A DNA stretch of 7,132 nucleotides from Acidimicrobiales bacterium (GCA_027451785.1 DAIDIS010000154.1:1-7132); one strand, 5' to 3'; counted from the stretch's first letter, positions 1 to 6,309 are shown. Numbers and translations: made by a program. The notes: a model not told the origin generated them from the sequence alone.

Positions 1-2617
1 CCCCGAGAATCTCTTCATCGGATGCATCGGCACCCATAACACAGGAAATCGCCTCTGAGGCCAGCTTGTCGTGCCGGTCAAAGTCGCCGGCCCTGTGGGA
101 CTCGGCAGCCAAGCCCGCCAATACACCGGCTCGGACTACAGAGTCTTCGAAGGGAAGATAAGCCAGGGCTTCCTGGAGAATTCCTTCAATCTGGGAATCC
201 GGAGGGAAAAGGTGAGGATGCATTCCACGAGCAATCACAATGTCGGCCAGCCTGATCCCATCCTTCAGAATCCTGGCAAACTCGACCGCCTTGCGGAGGC
301 TATCCAGGTACTCCGGCTGCGAAAGCTTTCGTTGAGCGTACCCTAAGCCGGTGTAGAGATCACAAAGCGTCCCAAGGTCTTCGCTGGAGAGCGCTGATGG
401 AACAATCCCAGTTTCGCCAACGTGCCAATACTCACCGGCGATGGCGATCGCATCATTGAGAATGGCGGCAGCCAGCTCGTCGGCACACTGATTAACAGCC
501 AGCCTTGCCGCTTCCAAGGATTTAGAAATTGCAAGATCCGCTCCGCCAACTGACGCACTCAGGCGGTAATGGTATGAGATTTCATAAAGGTTTGAACCAC
601 GGGCAGACTCCAGAGCTTTCGCTGCAAGTAAGTGAAGGAGTCCTCGCTCTTTGTATGTTATTCCTTCCAACACCGCGTCGCGAACTAGATCATGGGCAAA
701 GGAGCAGTCCCCCGCCACTGAGTCAGTGATCAGGCGTTGCTGGACAAGCTCATTCAACAATCTCACACCGTCTTCGGGTTCAACCCCCGCCACCTCCCAG
801 GCAAGCCAGAGCGGGAAATCCGTGCCAATGACCGCCATGGTTCCTATCAACTTGCGCGCAGGACCGCTCAGAAGGGCGATGCGCTCAGCGATGAGCAACG
901 CCAGTCTGGCTGGGATTGGCCTATCGTCCGAATCCTTACGTGCCCTTCCCGTGACGTCATGAGGATTCTCGTCAATCAATTGAGTCAAATAGAGAGGATT
1001 GCCGCCTGTATATTCGCGTAGAGCTCCGGCATCTTCGACCTTCCAGGCCAGCTGCTCGCGTCCACGAACTTGTCGATTCTCATCGTCTCGATACTTATTC
1101 AACAATGCAGACACATCCGCTTCGGTCAACGGCTGGAGAGGCAGGATGTCGCCCCTTCCTGCAGAGAGCACCCTAGTGACTATGCGAGCCAACCTCTCAT
1201 GGACTCCCGGGACTGTGTCTCTGTAGTCAACAATTAAGAACAGCTGGGCCGTATCGAGGCGACTTAGCATGAATGCAAGTAGAGCGAAGCTTTCTGGGTC
1301 AGCCCACTGGAAGTCGCCCAGCCAAACGACAACAGAAACTTCATGACAAATCGTTTCCAGCACTGATGAAAGCCAATCAAACAACTCGTCTCTGGTTGCC
1401 CCGCTCCGATCTTCGACGGTAGAGAGATCTCCCTCATGCTCGAATCCCAGAGTTCGCACTCCGATGACCGACAGGGCCGTTAGTTGGCGCGTACTCAACG
1501 CCGAAAGCCAATCTCCAGATACCTTATTAAATAGGTCGGTGAATACCTGCCTCCAAGGCTCGTAAGCGACCGCGATACCTTCATTGCACGAGCCCTTTAG
1601 CACCGGCTGTACTCCGTCAACGTATTTGGAGCAGAACTGCTCGACTAATGCGGTCTTGCCTATTCCGGCCTCTCCGAATACCAATCCAATTGCCGTTCCG
1701 CCACTTCGGCTTATTTCCAATATCTCTGCTAGACGATCGAGCTCAGCCCTGCGACCCACAAAGCAATCGTTTCGCTTAACCCTTCGCGTCCGATCAACTT
1801 CCTTCTGAGTGCTCTGAATTCTGGGCGTGGGCATCAGGGAAGGATCCTGGGAAACGATCCGGGACTCCAATTGACGCATCGAGGCGCCCGGCTCGATACC
1901 GAGCTCAGCTACAAAAGTGGAACGCGCTCGCTGATATGTGCGGAGAGCATCGGCTTGTCGACCAGCTCTATATTGAGCTGTCATCAACAACTCCCAGCGG
2001 CGCTCTCGATAAGGCTGGCCGGCAACGAGTTTCACCAACTCTGCCGCTGCGCCCTCTGCGTTTCCGGCTTCCAATTGAGCCTCGGCCTGCAATTCCAGTG
2101 CTAGTTCAAAGGTCTCTTCAAAGGATCTGCGCAAGGCTCGCACGCGTTCAGTTTCCGGTGCGCCCCGCAATGGCTCGCCGCGCCACAGGGACAATGCCTG
2201 TGTCGAACATTCAAGGGTCCGTTCCCAGTTACGAGCCCGTGCCTGAGATGTCGCCTCGGTAACCAGGATCTCAAAATCCTTGGCGTCGATTGTGATTTCC
2301 ATACCGTCGATAATCGACGCCCGCTCAGAACCTTCAAGACATGCGGAACCGGGCGATAGCTTGTATCCACCCTGGATGCTCTCGACATACCCCTTGCCCA
2401 TCTGAGCCCGAATCCGGGAAACGTAGCTTCGAATGGTTGGGACTGCTGACTTTGGCGGGGTCTCTCCCCAAATGGCGTCGGCAATCTGAGCAAGCGAAAC
2501 TCCGGACGGATAGGCCAACGCAAGCAGGCAAACCAATGCCCGCTCGTTAGGGGTGCCTGGGGTCAGGTCCCTCCCCCCACTGATCACCTCGAGCTCGCCC
2601 AGAAGCTGGACCCTCAC
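1..2617 (-). CDS. SARP-family transcriptional regulator with BTAD and AAA/NB-ARC-type ATPase domains (C-terminus cut by window edge)
   Basis: The frame is open for 872 codons from GTG 2617 to the left edge, with no stop. Residues 1-95 are an OmpR-like winged helix: MRVQLLGELEV opening, LAQIADAIWGE, IRSYVSRIRAQMG, IQGGYKL. Residues about 108-262 are a bacterial transcriptional activation (BTAD) domain, with ALSLWRGEPL, YRAGRQADALRTYQRAR and ELGIEPG. After a linker comes CFVGRRAELDRL (285-296), Walker A GEAGIGKT (315-322) and a Walker B-like VVVWLGDFQWAD (about 429-440). Usually two acidic residues end the Walker B strand; here the pair is Gly-Asp. Beyond that is an FAHDLVRDAV...LLHLLAAKALE helical region and degenerate TPR-like helices to the edge. 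Such proteins activate nearby genes, with nucleotide binding acting as a switch. An in-frame stop at 2621-2623, two codons upstream, makes GTG 2617 the only sensible start. The gene is divergent from the secreted glycosidase, its likely target by inference. The family is secure; the ligand and target are not. Confidence 0.93.
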   Translation of the reverse strand, partial: MRVQLLGELEVISGGRDLTPGTPNERALVCLLALAYPSGVSLAQIADAIWGETPPKSAVPTIRSYVSRIRAQMGKGYVESIQGGYKLSPGSACLEGSERASIIDGMEITIDAKDFEILVTEATSQARARNWERTLECSTQALSLWRGEPLRGAPETERVRALRRSFEETFELALELQAEAQLEAGNAEGAAAELVKLVAGQPYRERRWELLMTAQYRAGRQADALRTYQRARSTFVAELGIEPGASMRQLESRIVSQDPSLMPTPRIQSTQKEVDRTRRVKRNDCFVGRRAELDRLAEILEISRSGGTAIGLVFGEAGIGKTALVEQFCSKYVDGVQPVLKGSCNEGIAVAYEPWRQVFTDLFNKVSGDWLSALSTRQLTALSVIGVRTLGFEHEGDLSTVEDRSGATRDELFDWLSSVLETICHEVSVVVWLGDFQWADPESFALLAFMLSRLDTAQLFLIVDYRDTVPGVHERLARIVTRVLSAGRGDILPLQPLTEADVSALLNKYRDDENRQVRGREQLAWKVEDAGALREYTGGNPLYLTQLIDENPHDVTGRARKDSDDRPIPARLALLIAERIALLSGPARKLIGTMAVIGTDFPLWLAWEVAGVEPEDGVRLLNELVQQRLITDSVAGDCSFAHDLVRDAVLEGITYKERGLLHLLAAKALESARGSNLYEISYHYRLSASVGGADLAISKSLEAARLAVNQCADELAAAILNDAIAIAGEYWHVGETGIVPSALSSEDLGTLCDLYTGLGYAQRKLSQPEYLDSLRKAVEFARILKDGIRLADIVIARGMHPHLFPPDSQIEGILQEALAYLPFEDSVVRAGVLAGLAAESHRAGDFDRHDKLASEAISCVMGADASDEEILG

Positions 2618-2623
2618 AGCTCA

Positions 2624-2629
2624 AAGTTA
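2624..2629 (-). promoter_or_regulatory. Candidate -10 element of a leaderless promoter for the SARP regulator
   Basis: On the minus strand TAACTT (pattern TAnnnT) ends six bases before the GTG start codon, so transcription would begin at or next to the start codon. No Shine-Dalgarno sequence lies upstream, and an in-frame TGA sits two codons before the start, which fits a leaderless mRNA as is common in actinobacteria. A TTGCAA at 2649-2654 could serve as the -35, but the 19-bp spacing is long. The position-based argument is reasonable; the motif itself is weak. Confidence 0.4.
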
Positions 2630-2645
2630 GCGCAACCAAGCTAAC
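2626..2645. repeat. Inverted repeat GTTAGC-N8-GCTAAC over the regulator's promoter
   Basis: A perfect 6-bp inverted repeat (2626-2631 and 2640-2645) overlaps the candidate -10 of the SARP gene. A second interleaved pair, GCAAC (2632-2636) and GTTGC (2648-2652), sits in the same stretch. This could be an operator for autoregulation or for another factor. The arms are short, so chance is not excluded. Confidence 0.3.
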
Positions 2646-2679
2646 TAGTTGCAAGGTTCATGCAATATCGCCGCAACGT
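2640..2679 (+). promoter_or_regulatory. SARP-box-like direct heptamer repeats with 11-bp period
   Basis: Three heptamers, GCAAGGT (2651-2657), GCAATAT (2662-2668) and GCAACGT (2673-2679), are separated by exactly 4 bp each and share GCAAnnT. A fourth, GCTAACT (2640-2646), lies in the same register. SARP regulators are known to bind direct heptamer repeats spaced 4 bp apart (11-bp, one helical turn), with the last repeat about 8 bp upstream of the -10. Here the hexamer 8 bp downstream of the last repeat is CAGCAT (2688-2693), a poor -10, as expected for an activator-dependent promoter. The repeats point toward the glycosidase gene and lie upstream of the regulator's own start. The repeat is seen directly; its binding by this regulator is inferred. 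Confidence 0.55.
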
Positions 2680-2704
2680 CAATCATTCAGCATCAAAGGT
2701 GAGG

Positions 2705-2735
2705 TTCCGCAGATTGCCGCCGGCCACCTGCGGAA
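2705..2735 (+). repeat. Inverted repeat / possible 5'-leader hairpin upstream of the glycosidase gene
   Basis: TTCCGCAG (2705-2712) and CTGCGGAA (2728-2735) are perfect 8-bp complements around a 15-base GC-rich loop. If transcription of the glycosidase gene starts near 2700, this lies in its untranslated leader, where it could stabilise or attenuate the mRNA. It could instead be an operator half-site pair. There is no U-tract, so it is not an intrinsic terminator. Confidence 0.35.
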
Positions 2736-2754
2736 TCAATTACCACATCCCGAC

Positions 2755-2761
2755 AGAAAGG
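2755..2761 (+). promoter_or_regulatory. Ribosome binding site supporting a TTG start
   Basis: AGAAAGG lies 10 bases upstream of the TTG at 2772. The spacing is slightly long but usable. It matters because the start codon is TTG, and the first in-frame ATG (residue 29) would destroy the signal peptide. Confidence 0.5.
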
Positions 2762-2771
2762 TCCCACCAAA

Positions 2772-4742
2772 TTGTCACATCCAAAAAAAACTTTACCGGG
2801 CAAATTCATCGACAAGATCAAGATTGCCGTGGCAGTCGCGGCGACAACGTCTGCAATGGTTGCATTTAGTGCCAGCGGCGCTTCTCCCACCAACTTGACA
2901 CTCGGGAAGCTCGCTTCCTCCGTCTCGGGAGCCACCGAGATAGGCGGAACCTATCAAACGGAAAACGGGAGCAGCTCGCTGAGTCCCGGATTCACGCCGC
3001 AAATGGTTCGAAGGTACTACCAGCTCGAATACACCACGGGACCCTCAACCCAAAACGGGACCTCCGTGACCTCATTGGCAGTTGCACCAGTCGGATTGGC
3101 CCCAACCATCACGACCGGTACGCCGCAAACCGCCTGTAACCATTACTACAATGACGTGATAAAGCAGACGGCCAAAATGCCGACTCCCGATCAAAATGCG
3201 TACGACTACTTACCGTCTCCAGACCTCGGCCTCCTCGCTGGCGGCCAAGATCTGCTGGTCAGCCTTTCTCCATCGAACACGGGCACTAATGATCCAAATT
3301 ATCCGTACCTACTGTCTGCTATTACGAATGACTACAATCACCTCGACGCTCCAATCAGCGACTTCATTTGCCAAGTGCGGAACTCCGTTTGGTACGCCGA
3401 TCAAAAACCAGGCCAGAACGTCAAAGTCGATTTCACATTCGACCACGAACCCGAGAATTCCAGCCATATCGGCTATGGTCTCGGCGGTATATCCGCAACA
3501 AGCCCCCGCTCGGCAATGTACCAGGCAACTGGATCCGCGTTTATCAGCGCGTGGAATAGGATTACGTCGCTCACCGGTTGGGTCGGCTATTCAGGCTCAT
3601 TCGGCTATGGGCCGGTCCTGCTCTCGGGCACCTACAACAATTCATCGACACTTACCGACTTCACAGGAATCTCATCAACTTCGACAACGCCCTCGCTAAA
3701 CAACGTCTCGTTCATGGGAGTCGACGGATACCAGTCTCAAGGATACGTGAACGGCAATATGCAAGCCTGCTGGTCGAACGCGGCTCCCGCACCAACATCA
3801 GATCCCGTCGATACGGTGAGCGATACAGCCAACACCCCGGCGGATCTTTTCGGCAATGCTGATGCGACAGCACACGACATGGGAAAGCCATTGGTGATCG
3901 CCGAATGGGGATCAGTTCCCTATCAAGTCGGTAGTGCAGATTCCCACGATCCTTTCGTCAAGGAGATGGCCCAGTTCCTCAGCGAAACCAACGCTGCGTT
4001 GCAAGGAAGCAGTCCGACCAGCGCCAGCGTCGCGGCTGCTCTCTATTTCGATGACTTAAGTCCAACGGACCCGTATTGCAACTGGCCCATTTCCTCGTCC
4101 GACAGTGCTGCGGTGTCTGACCTCGCCGCCATGTCGGCTGGCACCTCCGTCTACTTAGGCTCGTCCGCTTCGTCTTCTGGACCAGTCGCTGCAGGTACGC
4201 AGGTTGAATACTCGGTTTCTGCTACCGATTATCCAAACCCTCCAGTGGTAAATTGGTACGAATCGACGAATCAGGGACAGACCTGGAATGGCGTCCAAAG
4301 TACTCAGACGAACACTTCGACTCCGGGCTTGGAAACCTCGGTGCTCGATGTCGTCGCTGAGGGCTTAAACAATGGGGCTGAGTTCAAGGCTGAGGTCGGT
4401 ACGTCAAGCAATCCTCAGGGCACGACTCCCGTGTATACCTTGGACGTCACCCTCTCGATTGACTCTACAAGCTCCGCTTGCACGAACGGCCAGAACATCC
4501 TCACATTGGCCGGCAATGGACTCACCAACGTCACCGGAGTTACCGTCGGGGGAACTGCGATCCCAATTCAGTCTGAGTCGAACACGTCGGTCAGTGCGGT
4601 ACTGCCCGAGTATTTGGGCACAACTCAGACGACTGCACCGATCAACGTGACCGCGGACGATATCTTCGGCAACCCAGTCACCGTCACGCTGCCCTCAGGT
4701 GCAGTTGTTACTGAGCAGCCACCAAACCAAGCAACGTGCTGA
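2772..4742 (+). CDS. Secreted GH26-like glycoside hydrolase with Ig-like and IPT/TIG-like C-terminal domains
   Basis: The 656-residue protein starts at TTG. Residues 1-17 carry a basic n-region (KK, K11, K15, K17). Residues 18-34 are a hydrophobic core, with a likely signal peptidase site after SGA (35-37). The mature N-terminal domain (about 40-455) resembles clan GH-A, family 26-like glycosidases. A strand ends in FDHEPEN (223-229), giving E226 as candidate acid/base, and KPLVIAEWGS (372-381) gives E378 as candidate nucleophile. MGVDGYQ (315-321) fits the strand between them. Residues about 460-560 look like an Ig-like fold (VVNWYESTNQGQTW...NNGAEFKAEV), and about 565-645 like an IPT/TIG fold (LTLAGNGLTNVTGVTVGGT). 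No sorting signal or C-terminal membrane helix is seen, so it is probably released. Six cysteines (122, 200, 333, 436, 570, 656) could form disulfides. The substrate, perhaps a beta-mannan or other beta-glycan, is unknown. The GH26-like call rests on motifs only. Confidence 0.7.
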   Translation: MSHPKKTLPGKFIDKIKIAVAVAATTSAMVAFSASGASPTNLTLGKLASSVSGATEIGGTYQTENGSSSLSPGFTPQMVRRYYQLEYTTGPSTQNGTSVTSLAVAPVGLAPTITTGTPQTACNHYYNDVIKQTAKMPTPDQNAYDYLPSPDLGLLAGGQDLLVSLSPSNTGTNDPNYPYLLSAITNDYNHLDAPISDFICQVRNSVWYADQKPGQNVKVDFTFDHEPENSSHIGYGLGGISATSPRSAMYQATGSAFISAWNRITSLTGWVGYSGSFGYGPVLLSGTYNNSSTLTDFTGISSTSTTPSLNNVSFMGVDGYQSQGYVNGNMQACWSNAAPAPTSDPVDTVSDTANTPADLFGNADATAHDMGKPLVIAEWGSVPYQVGSADSHDPFVKEMAQFLSETNAALQGSSPTSASVAAALYFDDLSPTDPYCNWPISSSDSAAVSDLAAMSAGTSVYLGSSASSSGPVAAGTQVEYSVSATDYPNPPVVNWYESTNQGQTWNGVQSTQTNTSTPGLETSVLDVVAEGLNNGAEFKAEVGTSSNPQGTTPVYTLDVTLSIDSTSSACTNGQNILTLAGNGLTNVTGVTVGGTAIPIQSESNTSVSAVLPEYLGTTQTTAPINVTADDIFGNPVTVTLPSGAVVTEQPPNQATC

Positions 4743-4769
4743 TCTCATAAGGTCGGCGCCGGCCACGAA

Positions 4770-4814
4770 TGCCGAAGAGGACGGGCAAAGAATCCACGCC
4801 TTTCCTCTTCGGCA
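4770..4814. terminator. 12-bp inverted repeat between convergent genes, probable bidirectional terminator
   Basis: TGCCGAAGAGGA (4770-4781) and TCCTCTTCGGCA (4803-4814) are perfect 12-bp complements around a 21-base loop. They lie 27 bases after the glycosidase stop and 42 bases after the tautomerase stop on the other strand. The location between convergent genes fits a shared terminator. There is no clear U-tract, which is usual in GC-rich actinobacteria. Confidence 0.6.
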
Positions 4815-4817
4815 ACC

Positions 4818-4834
4818 GGCGACTTTGAGTCGCC
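4818..4834. terminator. Second hairpin in the convergent intergenic region
   Basis: GGCGACT (4818-4824), a three-base loop and AGTCGCC (4828-4834) form a tight perfect stem, three bases beyond the larger inverted repeat. On the minus strand it follows the tautomerase gene by 22 bases and may be that gene's own terminator. Confidence 0.5.
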
Positions 4835-4856
4835 CCGAGTTTCGTCGCCGCCCGGC

Positions 4857-5060
4857 TTATCGTGAAGCCTTGGTGCGCAAGACGGAAATTGGTACCCCGC
4901 CAATCGACATATCCTCTGCAGGCACTTCCGTAATCCAGACGCGAACTGATTCCAGGGGTGCATCGATTGACTCGTGCACGGCCTGGCTTACCGACTCCAG
5001 AAGCTTCTTCTTTGCTTCGGCCGTTCGGCCGGCAGCGATCGTTACGTTTACATACGGCAT
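4857..5060 (-). CDS. 4-oxalocrotonate tautomerase-family protein
   Basis: The 67-residue protein begins MPYVNVTI. Removal of Met exposes Pro1, the catalytic base of the tautomerase superfamily. Counting from Pro1, Arg11 and Arg39, the substrate-binding and polarising arginines of 4-oxalocrotonate tautomerase, are both present. The position of the usual Phe50 is Met. The C-terminal SIGGVPIS matches the family's beta-hairpin region. The usual length is about 62 residues. Members are small homohexamers or heterohexamers that interconvert enol and keto forms of unsaturated oxo-acids; the substrate here is unknown. ATG 5060 was chosen over the in-frame ATG at 5072 because a mature N-terminal Pro is essential and GGGAG (5066-5070) lies five bases upstream. 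The gene stands alone, convergent with the glycosidase, with no other aromatic-degradation genes in view. Confidence 0.9.
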   Translation of the reverse strand: MPYVNVTIAAGRTAEAKKKLLESVSQAVHESIDAPLESVRVWITEVPAEDMSIGGVPISVLRTKASR

Positions 5061-5065
5061 GAGTT

Positions 5066-5070
5066 CTCCC
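5066..5070 (-). promoter_or_regulatory. Shine-Dalgarno site deciding the tautomerase start
   Basis: GGGAG on the minus strand lies five bases before ATG 5060 and lies inside the extended frame from 5072. It supports the start that yields an N-terminal catalytic proline. Confidence 0.75.
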
Positions 5071-5085
5071 ATTCCCTCTGGATTT

Positions 5086-5098
5086 CCCGAATATCGGG
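5086..5098. repeat. Short palindrome upstream of the tautomerase gene
   Basis: CCCGA-ATA-TCGGG is a perfect 5-bp inverted repeat with a three-base centre, 26-38 bases upstream of the tautomerase start. It may be an operator or a leader hairpin. It is short enough to be chance. Confidence 0.25.
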
Positions 5099-5203
5099 CA
5101 CCTTAGTTTTCCTCTCGCGGCTGCCTTTCGCACTGCAACGTAGGCTCAGCAGGAGAACCGCTTCAGCCAGCCGGAAAGCAGGCATTCGAGGATGCAGCTT
5201 TCT

Positions 5204-5840
5204 TTATCGTGGAGCGTCCCATCCAAGGTCGCTGTTCGAAATCATCCGGTCAGAGAAACTTGTCTGCCCCGCTCGGTTCTCCCGCTCCTCCCAGATGGAA
5301 AGGAACCGGCGCAACCGAGGCCGGATACTTTCGCCACTCAGATACAGGATCCACTGAGACACGTAAGAAACGTCCACCAAGGTGGAGGCATCGGCGATAG
5401 CTTGGAGATCAGCCCAATCCTTGGGCCTGTCAAAAGTGATCTTGAATACACAAAGATCCTCAACCGAGATAAACGGAAGTCTATGCAGACCTCCTCTCAT
5501 GTCCTGAAAACGCGGCGGGCAACACGAATCTCCACCTGAAAAAAGTAAGCGTTGTCGTATGGGAAGAATAAATCGACGTGAGTGTCCCCCCACGGCGCCC
5601 GCACGGATGCATAGGGAAGGCGATCTTTTGCAGCGGGCTCTCCGGGCCTATTCCAAGTGATGCCAAGCGGCTTATGGTCAAGTCGGCTTCGCCCAAAGGG
5701 GTAAACACGTTTAGATCTATCTCGGTTGTGCCCCGCGGTTCGGCATAATACGCCAAAGCGAGGGCGCCGCCGAAGGCATGGCGGATATTCAGAAGCTCAA
5801 GCGCATTGTGCAAAGCCACGATCCGGTCAACTAAATCCAA
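5204..5840 (-). pseudogene. Nucleotidyltransferase (AbiEii/MNT-like) with two frameshifts
   Basis: Three consecutive frames together encode one protein. The first (TTG 5840 to about 5630) has FGGALALAYYAEPRGTTEIDLNVF, the Gly-Gly and acidic motif of the nucleotidyltransferase fold. The second (about 5625-5510) has RAPWGDTHVDLFFPYD, carrying the third acidic strand. The third (about 5510 to stop 5204) has FISVEDLCVFKITFDRPKDWADL, a typical C-terminal motif of this family. Restoring one base in the homopolymer at 5626-5629 and one at 5507-5510 gives a continuous 212-residue protein of normal family length, with junctions reading SPLQKDRLPYAS and RVARRVFQDM. The TTG start has AGAGG six bases upstream and overlaps the XRE gene by 14 bases, so the pair is translationally coupled. 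In the acidic motif, TEID replaces the more usual T-x-DID. It could be a decayed toxin-like NTase gene, or intact with two sequencing deletions. Confidence 0.75.
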
Positions 5841-6204
5841 CCGTCGCCTCTATCTGCTTGGACCTCTTGATGCTCTCTGCAAGGGTGAGCGCATCGTAAA
5901 TCTTTCGGGACTTAAGGCGATCGCTCTTGCTCGCCCGGCTCAATCTCCCATATTTCACTAGGGCTATTTCCAAGAGCTCGGCGGCAGAGGGTGGCCTGGA
6001 CTCTATGCCCTCTCCACACCCTTCCAATACCTGCGACACTAACGACACCGACGGCTGGCGATGGCCCCGCTCGATAGCACAAATCACCGTTCGCGCGACA
6101 CCACTTCGATTCGCCAGCTCCACCTGCGACAGTCCGGCCCGCTGTCTTGCGCGCCGGACAAGTTCGCCTGCAGCCGGGTCGAATTTCTCCCTGTCCACTT
6201 CCAT
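5827..6204 (-). CDS. XRE-family helix-turn-helix regulator, partner of the nucleotidyltransferase
   Basis: The 125-residue protein has a Cro/CI-type helix-turn-helix at about residues 15-66: LVRRARQRAGLSQVELA, then GVARTVICAIERGHRQPS, with Q27, E45 and P51 as typical conserved positions. The C-terminal half (about 70-125) is charged and helical (SAAELLEIALVKYG, SKSDRLKSRKIYDALTLAESIKRS) and may mediate dimerisation or contact with the downstream protein. Its end overlaps the nucleotidyltransferase start by 14 bases. Such XRE-NTase pairs resemble antitoxin-toxin or abortive-infection modules, so a repressor/antitoxin role is inferred. ATG 6204 was chosen over the in-frame GTG at 6252 because the extension would translate the palindrome at 6220-6237. 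GTG 6198 is another possible leaderless start. No stop or frameshift is seen in this gene. Confidence 0.85.
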   Translation of the reverse strand: MEVDREKFDPAAGELVRRARQRAGLSQVELANRSGVARTVICAIERGHRQPSVSLVSQVLEGCGEGIESRPPSAAELLEIALVKYGRLSRASKSDRLKSRKIYDALTLAESIKRSKQIEATVGFS

Positions 6205-6205
6205 G

Positions 6206-6211
6206 ATTCTA
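6206..6211 (-). promoter_or_regulatory. Candidate -10 element for the XRE/nucleotidyltransferase operon
   Basis: TAGAAT on the minus strand lies one base before ATG 6204. Transcription would then begin about 6198, at the third codon, GTG. This would make the mRNA leaderless and the true start GTG 6198. The corresponding -35 position falls inside the 18-bp palindrome, so a bound repressor would block polymerase. No Shine-Dalgarno sequence precedes ATG 6204. Confidence 0.3.
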
Positions 6212-6219
6212 AGAGCAGG

Positions 6220-6237
6220 TGTAGCGAATTCGCTACA
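6220..6237. promoter_or_regulatory. Perfect 18-bp palindrome, likely operator of the XRE regulator
   Basis: TGTAGCGAATTCGCTACA is its own reverse complement across all 18 bases. It is centred between 6228 and 6229, with its near edge 15 bases upstream of ATG 6204. Dimeric XRE proteins commonly repress their own operon through such sites. The length and position make chance unlikely. That this XRE protein binds it is inferred. Confidence 0.7.
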
Positions 6238-6309
6238 GTTCGTACCCTCCACCCGTGCGCAGTGTGTTAGCCCACTTGTCGTCGGAACGGCTCCGCTTTC
6301 TTTGGCACT

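Noticed and set aside
2101..2523. 140-codon minus-strand open frame
   Set aside because: It lies inside the SARP gene in another frame on the same strand. The SARP frame carries the recognisable winged-helix and BTAD motifs; this one has none.
2660..2869. Plus-strand open frame starting ATG 2660
   Set aside because: It overlaps the SARP-box-like repeats and the signal peptide of the glycosidase in another frame. It has no ribosome binding site and no motif.
5061..5072. Upstream ATG for the tautomerase
   Set aside because: It would add four residues before the Met-Pro and bury the catalytic proline. The Shine-Dalgarno site fits ATG 5060.
5481..5840. Programmed ribosomal frameshifting in the nucleotidyltransferase
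   Set aside because: Two independent shifts would be needed. I see no convincing slippery heptamer with a downstream structure, and single-base loss in homopolymers is simpler.
6205..6252. GTG 6252 start for the XRE gene
   Set aside because: The extra 16 codons would consist largely of the 18-bp palindrome, and no ribosome binding site precedes GTG 6252.
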